Part shown: piece by piece, positions 16,580 through 25,629 of the stretch
Numbering within the stretch: position 1 is the stretch's first letter
How the letters are laid out: each line of letters begins with the position of its first letter
Assembly (NCBI GenBank): GCA_026770615.1
Contig: MU631421.1
Location: 49,455-78,195 of the forward strand
DNA from: Pavlovales sp. CCMP2436
Lineage: Eukaryota > Haptophyta > Pavlovophyceae > Pavlovales
Direction: 5' to 3'
Length of the DNA stretch: 28,741 nt
Made by a program: the position numbers and the translations under genes
Notes under the pieces: model-generated
The model's database searches: none
Told to the model about the DNA's origin: nothing
The model's input: only the letters and a program-made list of their open reading frames with translations

Positions 16580-17743
16580 GTGAAAGTTTCTAGTTAAAAC
16601 GTCCGTCCCCAAGGGGATCTCTCTGGATTTAAGTGTTGAAAAAACATTCAGATCCAGGGAACCACCCCGAGCATATGGATACCGTCCCCACCGCTGATCA
16701 GTTCAGACACACGACGATAGACGACTGACGACTCTCGACTGGCGCGCTGACCAACCTCCACTGCTCTCCCTCGCGTCGTCTGGAAATGCAGCGCCGTCTG
16801 CGAGCGCGGCCCACGTTCGCAAACCCCAAACGTTACCTCCTGACTAGCCTGACTCGCATATTTTGAGATTTTTGCCCCCGGGGGCAAAACCCACAAATAT
16901 GCGCGGCTTATTTTCCGGCCCGTTCTATCCCACCCCTTGACGGAGGTGGGCCTCGGGCGCAGGGCTTTGGATTGCGGAGTGTGGCGGGCTTGCTGGCTTA
17001 TGTTTGCGTTTTGAAGACTTTTTTGAGCTTGCTGGCTCATGTTTGAATTTAGGTTTTTTGTCGCCCGAGTGGTATGACAGCGTGGGTGATTGGCCGGTTT
17101 CAAGGGCCCGTTTGGTTGCTGAGCGCAGTATGCGTGGGTGGTGCATGACTATGACGGACTTATCGTGGATCAGTGCGTGCATGCGTGACGGGCCTGCTGC
17201 GGATTCGTGGTTTATGGCGGGACTGGCTGGTCCTGTTTTGGGTTCGATGGGACTGGCTGCTCCTGGTAGCAGTGAGGTTTTGGTTCGAGACAGTCTCTGG
17301 TTGCGTTTTTCCACGTTTGATATGCGTACGCGTTGCTGGCCTCTGCTGGGCCTGAGGGTGGGCTTCGGCTGCATGGAGGGTGTGGTCGGGTTTACACCTG
17401 TTAATGAATCTTCATTATTCGTAAGTTGGTTGCGCATTAGGCGTTTTCGTTTGGCAGGGATCGTCAGTGTACCGGTGTCCGTTGGGGATATGGGCTCTTG
17501 CTGCATAGGTGGTTTGGCCGTTGGGGATATGGGCTCATACTGAGCGATGCTGTCCGTTGGGGGTATGGGCTCATAACGCAGAAATGGTATAGCCGCTGGT
17601 GCCTCATTTTGGGCTCTGCTGTCCGTTAGGGGTATGGGCCCATACTGCACAGGTGGAATGGCCGCTGGTGCTTCGTCGTTTTGGGCTATGCTGGCTGGAG
17701 GCTTCGAGTAGGGGCGAGAACTACGGAATCGTGAGTGACGCAC
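16580..17743 (-). mobile_element. Retroelement family B, 3' portion with ORF end and 3' UTR
   Basis: On the minus strand the frame from about 17743 to the TAG at 16925 is Pro/Ser/Lys-rich with repeats such as PTDSIAQYEPISPT and AAIPP, several PASP blocks, and ends LRQGVG. The long disordered basic protein end matches the ends at 7473 and 21663. The ~345-nt 3' UTR contains the hairpin/CAGGCTA element (16845-16903), GGGGACGGTATCC and the GGGGACGGACGT end. The element is 5'-truncated near 17715-17745. The same element family's upstream region appears at 19887-20935, also minus. Confidence 0.75.
16845..16903 (-). ncRNA. Candidate 3'-UTR hairpin and CAGGCTA (copy 2 of 4)
   Basis: CGCATATTTGTGGG... 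pairs with ...ATCTCAAAATATGCG over about 23 positions, with a TTTGCCCCCGGGGGCAAA palindrome at the tip. It starts 21 nt after the TAG. CAGGCTA follows after 3 nt. Confidence 0.7.
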
Positions 17744-17982
17744 GTGCTGAGGCTCGCTTTGAATTGCAGAAATGTTTCCACAAGCTCAATAGCGCCGATC
17801 AATCCAGTAGCGTGACTCAGAAGCAGTTCATGGAGGAGTCATACGTGCTTGCTATGTCTCTCGAGACTTATGGGGTGCAACTCGAAGTTGACGGCACTTT
17901 CCCGTTGTGTGTTGCGAACGTGTTCCTAGTGTATGACAAGGTCTTGATGATATCAGACGGCCTTATCAACAATAAGGAGTAA
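17741..17982 (+). CDS. Hypothetical protein fragment
   Basis: An open plus-strand frame ending at TAA 17980-17982 reads protein-like (ARFELQKCFHKLN, EESYVLAMSLETYGVQLE, CVANVFLVYDKVLM), with intermediate GC content unlike the AT-rich block to its right. It has no in-frame ATG that looks like a natural start and begins where the retroelement ends. It may be the last exon of a host gene, or part of the inserted block. The family is not recognised. Confidence 0.3.
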
Positions 17983-18000
17983 AAATAGTATTATTCAAAT

Positions 18001-18590
18001 TTATTTGAATTGTTTATAATAACGCGATAATTCCTTCGTTTTTGCTATGAAATTATCATTTATTTGTTCCACTTGCCGCTTTGTGTTATGACACATGTTT
18101 TTATTTTTTTCATTCTCGATAGAATTCAAAAGTCTAATAATAATACTATGATCATTAGATATATCGTTCATCAGATTTATAACAGATATCCGATTTTTAT
18201 TTACTATTTCCATTTGGATTACTAATTTTAGAAGTTCAACCATAGAGCGAAAGTTGTCGCATTCGATGGTATCACTGTATGCACGTTAGTCAATGTCGAT
18301 AAACGAGAAAAGACACAGAAGATTTGACGGACTGACTTAAGACGAGCGGGAATATTGATAATCGCACCTGTACCCGCACTAACACTTTGCGAATAATGTC
18401 TGATCTCGGTACGTAGAATAGTAAAAGTTTGATTTTTTAGAAATTTATAAATTTGTTCATCGACACGACCATCAAGTTGCAGCATACTGACTTGATATAC
18501 AACTTTGTTGATGTATATCTGAACTTCCGCATTAGCAACAGATAGCACACCAGAAGCAATTCGGCCCCATCTTGGTAATACGCTTGTAGT
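18001..18590 (-). pseudogene. Virus-like fragment, possibly capsid-protein related
   Basis: This is AT-rich, unlike the host genes. A minus-strand frame (about 18590-18228) contains NAEVQIYINKVVYQVSML, RTEIRHYSQSVSAG and NIPARLKSVRQIFCVF. The spacing of a tyrosine-rich strand, a serine loop and a final IPARxxSVxxxFxxF strand resembles double-jelly-roll major capsid proteins of Polinton/adintovirus-like and other large DNA viruses. This is an impression from short motifs, not a search result. A second frame (18243-18001) is a charged coiled-coil-like stretch. The fragment is truncated at both ends and lacks a start. Confidence 0.4.
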
Positions 18591-18592
18591 AA

Positions 18593-19035
18593 TTGACAGA
18601 AGGATCACTCTTGCAAATGAGGTTGTTAATACAATCGACGATGCATTTTTGAACGTTGACGGCAGACTGACAAACAATAGTAATACCTTTGTGAAGAATA
18701 GTAATAATATTTTATTAATTAATGATACTGTTGCAAATATAAATTCATCTTTATTGAGTATTAATTCTTACATCGATCTGAGATTGAATATTTCTGATTA
18801 CGATCTTGGTTATATTCAATTGAATTCAAATATCGATAAAAAATGGATAGTCTTGACGTAGATTTTAAACTAACTTTCAAAACGACTAACAGTGATTTTA
18901 TGGTTTTGCGAGACGACGTGAATAGTAGTAATCTACGATTTGATTCAGAAATTTTACAATTATCATCAAACCAATCAACACCAGGAGCACAGGGCGAAGT
19001 TGGACCACAGGGACCAGACATATCGAACCCTGTGC
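18593..19035 (+). pseudogene. Virus-like fibre/shaft fragment with collagen-like motif
   Basis: This AT-rich plus-strand reading is rich in Asn/Ser/Ile/Leu with a short heptad-like rhythm (NVDGRLTNNSN, NINSSLLSINS). It then breaks frame at an A-run (about 18836-18842) and continues to a collagen-like GAQGEVGPQGP near 18990. The coiled-coil plus Gly-X-Y architecture is common in viral and phage attachment fibres. The expected distal domain does not follow in this strand; the strand of coding flips at about 19036. Confidence 0.45.
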
Positions 19036-19870
19036 TAGTATTCTTCAAAGTTGTCGTCGCTTTTATGTTATTAAAATACAAATCAATTAAAATCTTGTTA
19101 TCTGTGCCTATTAGTCGATTAATTACTATTTCTACCTGAGTCCATGCTGTTGTCGATAGTAAACCGTCGTTACCTGTATAGCTTGCAGAAGCATTAAATT
19201 GGCTGTGATTTCCATTAGCGTCCATAAAGACATACGAAAGTTTTGATTAGCAGCCATTCGTAACATAAAACCTCTAGATAAAGTTCCTGCTCCCGACGAC
19301 CATGTTGCTACGCCAAGATCAGTTACTTTCGGACGTTTGCCTATCGTAAATATGGACGTGTCTTTCGCTGTTGTATTATTTAATTTTATTTTAAACAACA
19401 ATCGCATACCAGTCGCATTTGCTGTTTTACTGGCAACCGATATAAACGTATTAGTTGTCGCATTATTCGCATAAACGGTAAACGGATTCAAAACTTTGAT
19501 GTAACCGTAACCTGTCCCCAGAGTGACGTCAATTGTCCCTGTTCCACTACGTATAAGTGTTATATTTCAAGCTGAAATATCATTCAGATTAGTATTAAAT
19601 CGATATTCTACAAATGATGTTACGACATCGACTATTTCCGAACTAAGTTTATTATCGCCTAAAACATTCTAGGTAGCCCAGCTTAGTACATTATTATACA
19701 AATCGGTAAAGCGGTGTAACTATTATACCTAAAGTTTATCGTATTCGTTAATCCGCTGCTAGTTTGTCTCGTTACTGTCATAGACCTCTTAATAGTTTCG
19801 TTAACGAAAGTGGGAGGGAGTTGGCTGTAATATATTATTGTTGGTTCGACTATATAAATTATCGAAATTA
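19036..19870 (-). pseudogene. Virus-like beta-rich structural protein fragment
   Basis: The minus-strand reading crosses at least two stops and one frameshift (near 19230). It contains TLGTGYGYIKVLNPF, YANNATTNTFISVA, TGMRLLFKIKLN and TAWTQVEIVINRL, rich in Thr/Asn with alternating beta-strand patterning, as in lectin-like or concanavalin-like domains of viral fibres. It is AT-rich like its neighbours. No start or complete domain can be defined. Confidence 0.4.
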
Positions 19871-19886
19871 TTCCAACATCTTTGGC

Positions 19887-20935
19887 TTAGACCATCCGAT
19901 TTTGCTCGAATCGTATAGGTGGTATGGCCGCTGATGCTGTGCTTTCATTCAATTTCCTTGCTGCCCGCTCGGCGGTCTGGGCGGCCCACATGGCTACCTT
20001 AAACTTATACGCGTCGTATATAAATATATTGTCTTTGGTGGACGCCGCTGATGCTTCAATTGCCGCTTCGCGTGATTTGTGCATTCTGAGGCTATGGCGT
20101 AGGAGAGTGTAGTGTAAGTCGCCAGGCTTGGGTGCGTCACCGGTGTCGACGTCCTTCTTTCTGAGCTCTTCTTTGACACTTAATCCTACCCTTCCAGTGA
20201 AGTAGTCCGGCCGAGATATCATGGTGACGCCATTGATTTTGATTTGGCGGGTCCCAGGCGCGGGGACACTTCTTTGCCGAGAGAGCGGTGGAGGTCGTGG
20301 CGGTGCTTTTCCGTTGCCGGGCACTCGTGGTATAGGTGATGCTTTGTGTCTTGTGAGTTGGGTGCTTTGCATAGAGGGCAGGTGAGGCCCATTGTTTCGG
20401 ACTTTCCGTCGATGGTGATTGTAGTGGTGGCCATCGCCGGAAATTCTGCTGCCCACTCGGCATTGTGGCGGTATGATCCGAGTACCAATCTGGCCATGTA
20501 TTTGGTGTACTTTTCCGTGGGTCGCTGTTGTCCCCTAACTCGTGGGAGACGCAGAGCAGTCGTGCTCTCTTGTAACCACATGGCTTCTACATTGGCCATT
20601 CTACCTATGCCGGGGGCATGTTTGATGGGGCCTCTCTTCTCTAGGCGATCCCTCGCAACTCCTTCTATTAGCGCATGGCGTGCTGCTCGTTGGTCGGATG
20701 TGATGATGTCTCCTGTCGCAGTGGCCGCTATTGCCCAGCACTGGGCCGTGAGCGTGTTTTTTGTGAGCTGTACTGTGGCGGCTTCTCTGTGTGCTGCTAC
20801 TGCCTTTGAGCCCCAGTCGCTCATTGCGTTCTACACGAGCTTTATGACAGCCGGAGGTTGGAGGTGGGGAGGCAAATCAGCCTGGCTACGCCAATTGACG
20901 TTTCGAGTGGAGATGAAGAGCCGGGTGACTTTCTG
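19887..20935 (-). pseudogene. Retroelement fragment: post-RNase H region and CCHC motif
   Basis: On the minus strand 20824-20219 reads SDWGSKAVAAHREAA, a helical region, then CPLC...HHLYHEC, the same CCHC-type motif as at 1786 and 5816. A frameshift near 20250 moves the reading to the next frame, which continues to about 19887 (TGRVGLSVKEEL, DAYKFKVAMWAAQTAERAA) and ends in SAAIPPIRFEQ. The AAIPP segment resembles the start of the family B frame at 17743, so this is probably the upstream part of that element family. Confidence 0.6.
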
Positions 20936-21314
20936 AAAACCTCAGCGTGGGCCATATGAAAAAAACTCGTAGACGCGATCGCTATCGCCTGAGCTGGATG
21001 ATCTGCTCGAGCACCGCTGGGTCCAAGTCGTGGAGCGGCTCGTAGAGCTGCTTGAGGTGATGGACGGCGGAGAGGATCTGAGCACCAGAGGTCGATGACG
21101 CTGAGTCATGCATGCTGACAATTGCTGTCGCAAACTTGTAGAGGTCACCGACGTGGGCCTCGACACTCTTGTTGGCGTTGACTAGCTCGATGGAGTTGAG
21201 GACCTGCGAGGCAGAGAGGTAGCCGGAGGTGATCTCGTCCGGGTCGTGGGCGGAGATCTGGCACTTGATCAAGTCCAGGATCGAGTCGTTGATCTTGTCA
21301 CTCAACGCCTGCCC

Positions 21315-22018
21315 GTGTGTAAGTTTCTATTTATTAAACGTCCGTCCCCGGTAGGATCGCACTGGAAATGAGCGTTGAAAAAAACACTCAGATCCAGGGA
21401 TCCACCCCGAGCACACGGATACCGTCCCCACCGCTGATCAGTTCAGACACACGATGATCGACGACGACTCTCGACTGGCGCGCTGACCGATCTCCACTGC
21501 ATCTCCCCCGCGTCGTCTGAAAATGCAGCACCGTCTGCAAGCGCGACACACCTACGCGACTCCCAAACCATTACTTCGACACTAGCCTGCATCACATATA
21601 TTGCGATTTTGGCCCCGAGGGACAGAAATCGCAAATATACGCGACCTATATGTTGGTCCAGTCTATCTCACCCCTTGCCGGGGGTGGGCCTCGGGCGCAG
21701 GACTTTGAGATGCGGGAAATTGCGGGCTTGCTGGCTCATGATTGTGTTTTGGCAACTTTGAGTTTGCTGGCTCATATTTGGTTTTGGGTTTCTTGCCGCC
21801 CGAGTGGTGTGACAGCGTGGTTGACTGGATGGTTTCAAAGGCCCATTTGGTAGATGAGCGCATTGTGCGTGGGTGATTTCCGTGTATGAATATGACGGGC
21901 TTGTCCGAAGTTAATGCGTGCTTGTTTGACGGGCCTGCTGCGGATTCGTGGTGTATGGTGGGACTAGATGGTCCTGCTTTGGGTTCATGGTGTATGGTGG
22001 GACTGGCTGCTCCTGGTA
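21315..22018 (-). mobile_element. Retroelement family B, 5'-truncated, inserted in a coding exon
   Basis: About 700 nt are homologous to 16580-17270. The ORF end (stop 21663-21665; PRQGVR) lacks most of the copy 2 reading frame. The hairpin/CAGGCTA follows, then GGGGACGGACGT and an ACTTACACAC tail. A short CAC is present at both junctions, which could be a minimal target-site duplication. A 5'-side tandem of TTCATGGTGTATGGTGGGAC occurs within the element (about 21950-22005). Confidence 0.75.
21583..21643 (-). ncRNA. Candidate 3'-UTR hairpin and CAGGCTA (copy 3 of 4)
   Basis: GTATATTTGCGATTT pairs with AAATCGCAATATAT across a CTC/GGGG-capped tip. It starts 19 nt after the TAG. CAGGCTA follows 3 nt after the stem. 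Confidence 0.7.
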
Positions 22019-22506
22019 GTGCGGAGGGTAGATCTCGGCGGAGTTGGCGTAGACGGTCTCCAAGTGCGCGTTGATGATGTCATCGTCTGCGCGGTCGGCC
22101 GCGAGGATGACGACCGTGTTGACCGAGAGCGCGCCGGGGTGGAGCCGTATGTAGTCGATAAACTCGGCGGACGTCCGAAGCCGAAAGGAAAGGAATTCTC
22201 CAGCCGCTGGGAGCTCGACGATGTCTGAAGAGAGCCCCTTCATGGAGCGGGAGAGCGCGATGTAGCGCTGCGTCGCCGGGTAGAGAATCTTGACCAGGGT
22301 CTCCTTGTTCATGATGTCGGTGGGGTTCTTGAGCGTCGCGCCCTTGGCGCGCGCGTCAGCCTTGGGCTGGCTGAGGTTGAGCATGATGAGAACGCGTGCT
22401 CTTGTTGGCGAGGCGGTGGCGCGACGCGGCGATCGAACTCGTGGGAGTTGGTGATCGTGTGGTTCCGGAAATACGTACGATCTCGAACGTTTGTGTTGAG
22501 GTACTC

Positions 22507-22731
22507 CTGTGGTGGCGCAGGGGTCCGGAGAGAAGCGCCGTCGAGGGCTGTCGACGGGAGCTAGAAGAGTGATTCAAGAGTAGATTGATTTAGAATGAAA
22601 CGACTCAAGTTTTAATCACAGAAACTTATCTTCCCGGTGAAGACAAGTTCCTTGCTATCTTAGCCGGACTGAGAATGTCCCGGACTGAGAGTCCGAGAGG
22701 ATCGAGTCAGGTAAATCTGACCAGTGTTAGA
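22507..22731. other. Intergenic, no supported gene
   Basis: It contains a short near-repeat of CGGACTGAGA (about 22665-22695) and nothing else recognisable. It lies between the split unknown gene and the methyltransferase exons. Confidence 0.4.
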
Positions 22732-23488
22732 TTACCTTGACAAGACCGCGTTGCCGATGCAGTGGTAGAAGCGATGGTTGGCCCTGGTATCGCTAACGAT
22801 CTGGAAGGTGTCATCGAAGCCCTGGTGACAAGAGGGGAAGGGGGAAGGGGCTAGAGGATAGAGGGAGATGGAGGGGGGAGGAGGTAGGAGGTCAGGTAAC
22901 ACTATTCTGCACCACACAAAAAATAATTTTAAGAAAGAATGAACCATAGAATGAACAAAAGTTAACGACAAACAATTGCTAAAAAAAACCGCACCTGTAG
23001 CCGGCAGCACTAGCGCTCTGTGAAAGTTCACGGCGGTCAAGACTACTAATCACGGTATCCGAGAAAAGGATAACACCTCAAATACCAACCAACAAAAAGT
23101 AAACAAAAATCACTGCTTTTTTTATACCTGTGAAACGGCTAGCTGCTGCACTACTAAAGCTACTTTTCAATCGAGAAAAAGTGGAGGTGGCTGAATAATA
23201 GCGCACCTGCAGCCGGCAGCACTCGCGCTCCGTAAAAAAGCACGGCGGTCGCGTGCTATCAAGCAAAAGCTCACGCGCCGCGAGTGCGTCAGCGGACACC
23301 GCAAGCTCGCCACTGCCACTGCCACCGCCACCGCCGTCGCCGTCGCCCCCGCGGCCACCGCCCTGGTAGCCGCGGCAGCCACCGCCTACCCCGTAACCAG
23401 CATCGCTGCCGTCGCCATCGTCGTCACCCCCGCGGCCGCGCTTCGAGCCGGGGCGGGCAGAGCGCGCGTTGCCACCCGTGCCCTCAGC
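22732..23488 (-). CDS. C-terminal exons of a C5 DNA cytosine methyltransferase (motifs IX and X)
   Basis: Two exons join in phase: 23488-23207 (94 codons, T-rich acceptor, GTGCGC donor) and 22821-22732. The junction gives FTERECCRLQ|GFDDTFQIV, matching motif IX (RExxRLQGFxDxF) of C5 methyltransferases. The second exon contains RFYHCIGNAV, motif X (GNAV). The enzyme would methylate cytosine in nuclear DNA, with motif X helping to bind S-adenosylmethionine. The first exon begins with an unusual Gly/Asp/Arg-rich stretch (RGRGGDDDGDGSD, GGGGGSGSG) where a target-recognition region would lie. The coding ends LSR and TAA at once after GNAV, shorter than usual; the same bases could be a donor (AG|GTAATC). 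The catalytic PC and ENV motifs are not in the window's minus strand, because the kelch gene lies there. So this is a fragment, or the rest is far away. Confidence 0.65.
22990..23038 (-). repeat. Decayed copy of the methyltransferase exon end and donor
   Basis: On the minus strand, ACCGCCGTG...AGAGCGCTAGTGCTGCC and GGCTACAGGTGCG repeats the last ~48 nt of the exon at 23207 plus its donor, with substitutions that create two stops (CGA to TGA, GAG to TAG). It lies 217 nt inside the intron. Confidence 0.7.
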
Positions 23489-23722
23489 CTAAAAAAAATG
23501 AGAAACGGGATGCGGAGCGATAAGGGTGAAGGGATAGAGAGGGTGAGTATGCAATGGGGGAGGGAGGGGGGGAAGGGAGGGGGGGGTGACCGCATCAGCT
23601 CCGTCGCATCACCCAGGCAGCACTACCAGGGTTAGGATCAGGGTTAGCGGGGACCGTTAGGACCACCGTGCGCAGACCACCGCATATAGTCCGGCATTTT
23701 CTCCACTCAGTCGCCCAGACGA
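23489..23722. other. G-rich spacer upstream of the kelch gene
   Basis: It contains a strong G-run cluster (about 23557-23590: GGGGGAGGGAGGGGGGG-type, able to form a G-quadruplex) and two GGGTTAG words at about 23630-23646. It should include the kelch gene's promoter and any transcript start. No gene was seen. Confidence 0.5.
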
Positions 23723-24995
23723 ATGGCGCAAAGCGAGCAGGCCGACTTCCACCCGTTCGACCTGCTCGACGACGGCCTCGTCCTCGCGATCCTCAGCTGC
23801 CTCCCCGACCCTGAGTCACTCGGCTGCGCCGCGCTGGTCAACACGCGCCTCGCCGAGCTGTGCAACGACCCCTACGCCTGGAAGCCGCTGCTCGACTCGG
23901 AGCTGTCGTCGAGCGGCGAGGCTTCCTGGCCCTGCCGAGTGAGGGGGCGGGCTGGCGCGAGCGGTATAAGCAGTGGCACGCGCTCAGCTCGCTCGCGTGC
24001 TTGCACTGCTCGCTGGCGGCCGGCTCGGCCCAGCCGTCGGCGCGTTCCGATCACGGCGCGGCGGCGGTGAGCGCCGACCGCGCCTACGTGTTCGGTGGCA
24101 ACGGCAGGCAAGATGGGCTACTGAGCGACCTGTGGATGCTCCGGTGCGACTCGGTGGCAACAGGCACGGCCGCATGGGAGCTGGTCGCACCGAGCTTGGA
24201 GCACACCCCGAACGCCCGCTTCTTGGCCACGCTCTCGCCTGTCTCGCTGAGCGACTCGGCGCACCCCGTGGGGCTGCTCCTGTTCGGCGGGCACGGCGGC
24301 GAAAGCTTCTTCAACGACGTGTGGCTCTTCGACATGCGCACCATCACGTGGATGATGCTGCTCCCGCACACCGCGCAGGCCGCCGACGAGAGCGTGCGGC
24401 CCGACGCGCGGTTTGGACACTCGGCGATCACGCACAACAGCAACTCAGAGGTGGTCATCTTCGGCGGGACGGGGACGACGGGCAGCGGCTTCCACGACGT
24501 CTTCAAGGACATGCTCTCGCTCAGCGTGTGCACGCGCGAGTGGACGCGGCACGAGTGCGTCGACGCGAGCCCGAGCCCGCGCACCGACCACTTGGCCTGC
24601 CGCGTGGCGGACAGCATGTACATATTCGGGGGGCGCTCGGCAGGGGGCTCGCTCAACGACCTGTGGGAGTACGCCCTGGGCACGCGCGCGTGGACGCAGG
24701 TGGTCAGCGCAGGGGGAGCGCGCCATCTCCGTGCGATGGCCACTCGCTCGTCCCCCTCGGCAAACGGCTGGTGGTGTCGGCGGTAGTGATCTGAACGTGG
24801 CCAACTAGCTCGACTCGGCGCTGCACTGCTTCGACCTGCAGCGGCGGCGGTGGAGTGACCTCGCGGTGGTTGGCGAGCACCCCCGCGCGCGCACCTGCGG
24901 CAATCCTGTGCGGAGGCGGCGTCCTCGTCTTCGGCGGGCGCGGCTCGAGCAACGAGTGCTTCAACGGCACCTTCCTGCTGCGCGTGTGGCCGTGA
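23723..24995 (+). pseudogene. F-box and kelch-repeat protein with frame breaks
   Basis: The start MAQSEQADFHPFDLLDD is followed by an F-box (LVLAILSCLPDPESLGCAAL, residues about 19-60) that would bind SKP1 of an SCF ubiquitin ligase. Six kelch blades follow, recognisable by GG plus a spaced W: YVFGGNGRQDG, LLLFGGHGGESFFNDVW, VVIFGGTGTTGSGF, MYIFGGRSAGGSLNDLW, LVVSGG...LDSALHCFDLQ and VLVFGGRGSSNECFN. A six-blade propeller is the normal substrate-binding partner, about 420 residues in all. The reading changes frame at about 23930, 24715, 24778 and 24897 and meets one in-frame TAG (about 24808). All breaks are in GC-rich or G-run contexts while every blade is preserved, so sequencing indels are as likely as true pseudogenisation. 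The stop is TGA 24993-24995. Confidence 0.75.
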
Positions 24996-25002
24996 TCTGA
25001 TG

Positions 25003-25060
25003 GGGGCGGGGGCGGTGGCGGGGGCGGGGGGAGGGGAGAGGAGCTTAGTGGGGGCGGAAG
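25003..25060 (+). repeat. G-rich tract downstream of the kelch gene
   Basis: GGGGGCGGGGGCGGTGGCGG-type runs start 8 nt after the stop codon. They could form a G-quadruplex in the transcript 3' end. Confidence 0.6.
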
Positions 25061-25063
25061 GGA

Positions 25064-25243
25064 ATCTGTGGCATCTGCTACGACTTCGTCACCAACTTAA
25101 TCTTGACCATTCCTGCTGCCATAACGGATTATGTCTGATGTCGATCAAGTCTGGGCATCCTTCCGGCACGGAGAGATGAGCGACGCCTAACTCGTCGCGC
25201 GCCTGTTGAACCATGCTGAGCCGCTATATATATATTTCATCAC
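25064..25243 (+). mobile_element. Family A element copy
   Basis: GGAATCTGTGGCATCTGCTA, CTGCTGCCA, TCTGATGTCGATCAAGTC and GTTGAACCATGCTGAGCCGC end in a TATATATATA tail. It is colinear with the insert at 4925-5066 but has an extra ~45 nt (TTCCGGCACGGAGAGATGAG region). It has no ORF. Confidence 0.65.
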
Positions 25244-25629
25244 AGGTCCCTAGATCCCGCGCTTGCCATCGTGTAGTATGTAGCTAGGGAGGCACCGTGC
25301 GACCGAGGGTACGGTGTGGTGTTTAAATCGCCGCTGGCGGCGTCTGGCTCGAGCTCTCCTCCCCGCTGTGGGCCGTCGCCGTAACTCATAATTTCTATAC
25401 TTGTATAATGATATAATTCTATAACTATAAAATTAAAATGTCTAAACTTGAGTCATAGATTTAAACGATCTCACAATTAATGTTTAAGGTTTCTGAACTA
25501 TTTTGCAATTCAAATGCTATCCAAGTCTGAGTCGATATTTGAATTTGGCTGAATTCGGCCTCGTCCTGATCCGTCACACGAGTCTCTACACATCGTGCTC
25601 GCCATACAAGCTCGAACCCTGGGCCCAGT
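25244..25629. other. Intergenic, no supported gene
   Basis: This becomes AT-rich after 25390. An alternative longer minus-strand reading into this stretch from 25688 exists but is less favoured than the exon ending at 25630. Confidence 0.4.

Larger units (their letters stand above)
20982..22506 (-). pseudogene. Unknown host gene split by a retroelement
   Basis: The minus-strand coding runs from ATG 22384 (LNLSQPKADARAKG, KNPTDIMNKETLVKILYP, DIVELPAAGEFLSFRLRT) to codon CAC at 22019. After the insert it resumes at 21314 (GQALSDKINDSILDLIK, GYLSASQVLNSIELV) and stops at TAG 20982. Joining 22019 to 21314 keeps the frame, giving about 232 residues, largely helical and soluble, with no signal peptide. 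Coding-like sequence continues upstream to an acceptor at about 22507 (EYLNTN, RTYFRNHTITNSHEFDRR), but one or two frame changes separate it from the ATG. I do not recognise the family. It may be a pseudogene, or the insert may be spliced out. Confidence 0.55.

Noticed and set aside
18980..19010. Antisense GPCGP-type frame at the collagen-like motif
   Set aside because: The Gly-X-Y periodicity is regular on the plus strand; the minus reading is its complement.
23625..23650. GGGTTAG words as an interstitial telomere
   Set aside because: There are only two separated copies, too few to distinguish from chance in a G-rich spacer.
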